Positions 4,759-5,909 of a DNA stretch of 5,909 nucleotides are shown one piece after another. Within the stretch, counting starts at the first letter, position 1. Every line of letters begins with the position of its first letter. Under the pieces are notes generated by a model. That model was not told where the DNA came from, did not search any database, and saw only the letters and a list, made by a program, of their open reading frames with translations. Position numbers and translations under genes: made by a program. Source of the stretch: Kitasatospora sp040298565 (GTDB lineage: Bacteria; Actinomycetota; Actinomycetes; Streptomycetales; Streptomycetaceae); contig NZ_JBEPAK010000345.1 in NCBI RefSeq assembly GCF_040298565.1, positions 1 to 5,909 of the forward strand. Direction: 5' to 3'.

Positions 4759-5781
4759 GTGGCAATCAAGGCCGAGTACATCTGGATCGACGGCACCAAG
4801 CCGACCGCGAAGCTCCGTTCCAAGACTCGCGTCCTGCCCAACGCCGACAAGATCCCCACCTGGGGCTTCGACGGTTCCTCGACCAACCAGGCCGAGGGCC
4901 ACGCCTCGGACCGCGTGCTGGAGCCGGTGAAGGTCGTTCCGGACCCGATCCGCGGCGGCGACCACATCCTGGTCCTCTGCGAGGTCCTGGAGACGGACGG
5001 CACCCCGCACGAGTCCAACACCCGCGCCCTGCTGCGCGAGGTCGACGAGAAGTACGCCGCGCAGGAGTCGATCTTCGGCATCGAGCAGGAGTACACCTTC
5101 TTCAAGGGCTCCCGCCCGCTCGGCTTCCCCGAGGGCGGCTTCCCGGCCCCGCAGGGCGGCTACTACTGCGGCGTCGGCGCCGAGGAGGTCTTCGGCCGCG
5201 AGATCGTCGAGCTGCACCTCGACCGCTGCATCGACGCCGGCCTGGCCATCTGCGGCATCAACGCCGAGGTCATGCCCGGCCAGTGGGAGTTCCAGATCGG
5301 CCCGGTCGACGCGCTGACCGTCTCCGACGACCTGTGGATCGCCCGCTACCTGCTCTACCGCACCGCCGAGGAGTTCGGCATCGACGCCACCCTCGACGCC
5401 AAGCCGGCCCGGGGCGACTGGAACGGCGCGGGTGCGCACACCAACTTCTCCACCAAGGCGATGCGTGAGGGCTACGACGCCATCATCACCGCCTGCGAGG
5501 CCCTCGGCGCCTCCCAGGAGAAGGTGCTGGAGCACGTCAACCAGTACGGTGACGACATCCAGTCCCGCCTGACCGGCAAGCACGAGACCGCCCCGTGGAA
5601 CGTCTACAGCTACGGCGTCTCCGACCGCGGTGCCTCCGTGCGCATCCCGTGGCAGGTCGAGGTGGAGAAGAAGGGCTACATCGAGGACCGCCGCCCGAAC
5701 GCCAACGTCGACCCCTACGTCGTCACCCGCCTCCTGATCAACACCTGCTGCGAGGCGCTGGAGAAGGCCGGCCAGGTCTGA
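4759..5781 (+). CDS. glnII: Glutamine synthetase type II (GSII)
   Basis: Makes glutamine from glutamate, ammonia and ATP in the cytosol, the main entry of ammonia into metabolism. The 340-residue chain is the length of eukaryote-like GSII, far shorter than the roughly 470-residue GSI. Motifs include WGFDGSST near residue 35, the metal-binding glutamates in GIEQEYTFF (E109, E111), INAEVMPGQWEFQIGP, the NGAGAHTNFST block (H227), and RGASVRIP with the nucleotide/phosphate-side arginines. GSII lacks the adenylylation tyrosine loop of GSI, so control is expected to be mainly transcriptional. The GTG at 4759 (MAIKAEYIWIDG) is chosen because GAGGG at 4747-4751 sits seven bases before it and the N-terminus matches the family; the frame stays open upstream without a ribosome-binding site. 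It is monocistronic, behind two hairpins and a GlnR-type box. Codon use is typical of the host. Confidence 0.97.
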   Translation: MAIKAEYIWIDGTKPTAKLRSKTRVLPNADKIPTWGFDGSSTNQAEGHASDRVLEPVKVVPDPIRGGDHILVLCEVLETDGTPHESNTRALLREVDEKYAAQESIFGIEQEYTFFKGSRPLGFPEGGFPAPQGGYYCGVGAEEVFGREIVELHLDRCIDAGLAICGINAEVMPGQWEFQIGPVDALTVSDDLWIARYLLYRTAEEFGIDATLDAKPARGDWNGAGAHTNFSTKAMREGYDAIITACEALGASQEKVLEHVNQYGDDIQSRLTGKHETAPWNVYSYGVSDRGASVRIPWQVEVEKKGYIEDRRPNANVDPYVVTRLLINTCCEALEKAGQV

Positions 5782-5789
5782 TCCGCCCC

Positions 5790-5838
5790 CGGGCACGCAC
5801 CGCGCCCGCAGGCCCTTCCCGCTCGGGGAGTCTCCTCG
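5790..5838 (+). terminator. Weak hairpins downstream of glnII
   Basis: CGGGC (5790-5794) can pair with GCCCG (5804-5808) over a 9-base loop. CGGGGA (5824-5829) pairs with TCCTCG (5833-5838), with one G-U pair and a 3-base loop. Either could end the glnII transcript, but both stems are short and no U tract follows. The rest of the tail to 5909 holds nothing I can assign. Confidence 0.3.
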
Positions 5839-5909
5839 GCGTGCAGGGTCTGCAGCCACAGGCACTCGACGGACTTCACATCGGCCGGCTCCGTCCAGGT
5901 GTCGACCTG

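Noticed and set aside
5715..5909. Possible partial leftward gene entering from the right edge
   Set aside because: From the right edge the bottom strand reads QVDTWTEPADVKSVECLWLQ and onward with good third-position GC for about 27 codons. The frame then runs into the glnII 3' end and stops only at 5715-5717. An overlap of about 65 bp with glnII and no recognised family make it too weak; the sequence to the right would decide.

Overview
The window is chromosomal DNA from a high-GC actinomycete of the Streptomyces/Kitasatospora type. The evidence is very high GC with G/C-biased third codon positions, a eukaryote-type (type II) glutamine synthetase behind what looks like a GlnR box, a secreted protein with a LAxTG sortase signal, and promoters placed so that transcription would begin at the start codon. 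I cannot name the species.

Layout, left to right. Positions 1-125 hold no gene; they contain a T run, a dense series of G tracts and a GC hairpin just past the end of a leftward gene. A leftward gene (1211 to 126) encodes a class V-fold PLP-dependent aminotransferase. It is divergent from a rightward amidohydrolase-superfamily gene (1375-2466), with a roughly 160-bp region between them. A 246-bp intergenic stretch follows, holding a 23-bp tandem repeat array, a hairpin and an interrupted palindrome. Next comes family 1 uracil-DNA glycosylase (2713-3390), ending in a two-part nested hairpin. A secreted LAxTG-anchored surface protein of the SCO1860 type lies at 3517-4524, followed by two strong GC hairpins. 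The last gene is type II glutamine synthetase (4759-5781), with four GlnR-type pentamers at an exact 11-bp period in front. The final 128 bp carry weak hairpins and no gene I can defend.

These look like five separately transcribed units rather than an operon: nearly every gene has its own promoter-like element or its own terminator hairpin. They cover nitrogen assimilation (glutamine synthetase), base-excision DNA repair (uracil-DNA glycosylase), a cell-wall-attached protein, and two metabolic enzymes of unknown substrate. I found no CRISPR array, RNA gene, transposase, phage gene or toxin-antitoxin pair, and no convincing novel multi-gene system. The more interesting signals are non-coding: the 23-bp array with an invariant 16-bp core, the palindrome in front of the glycosylase gene, the two matching leaderless-type promoters and the G-tract/T-run segment at the left edge.
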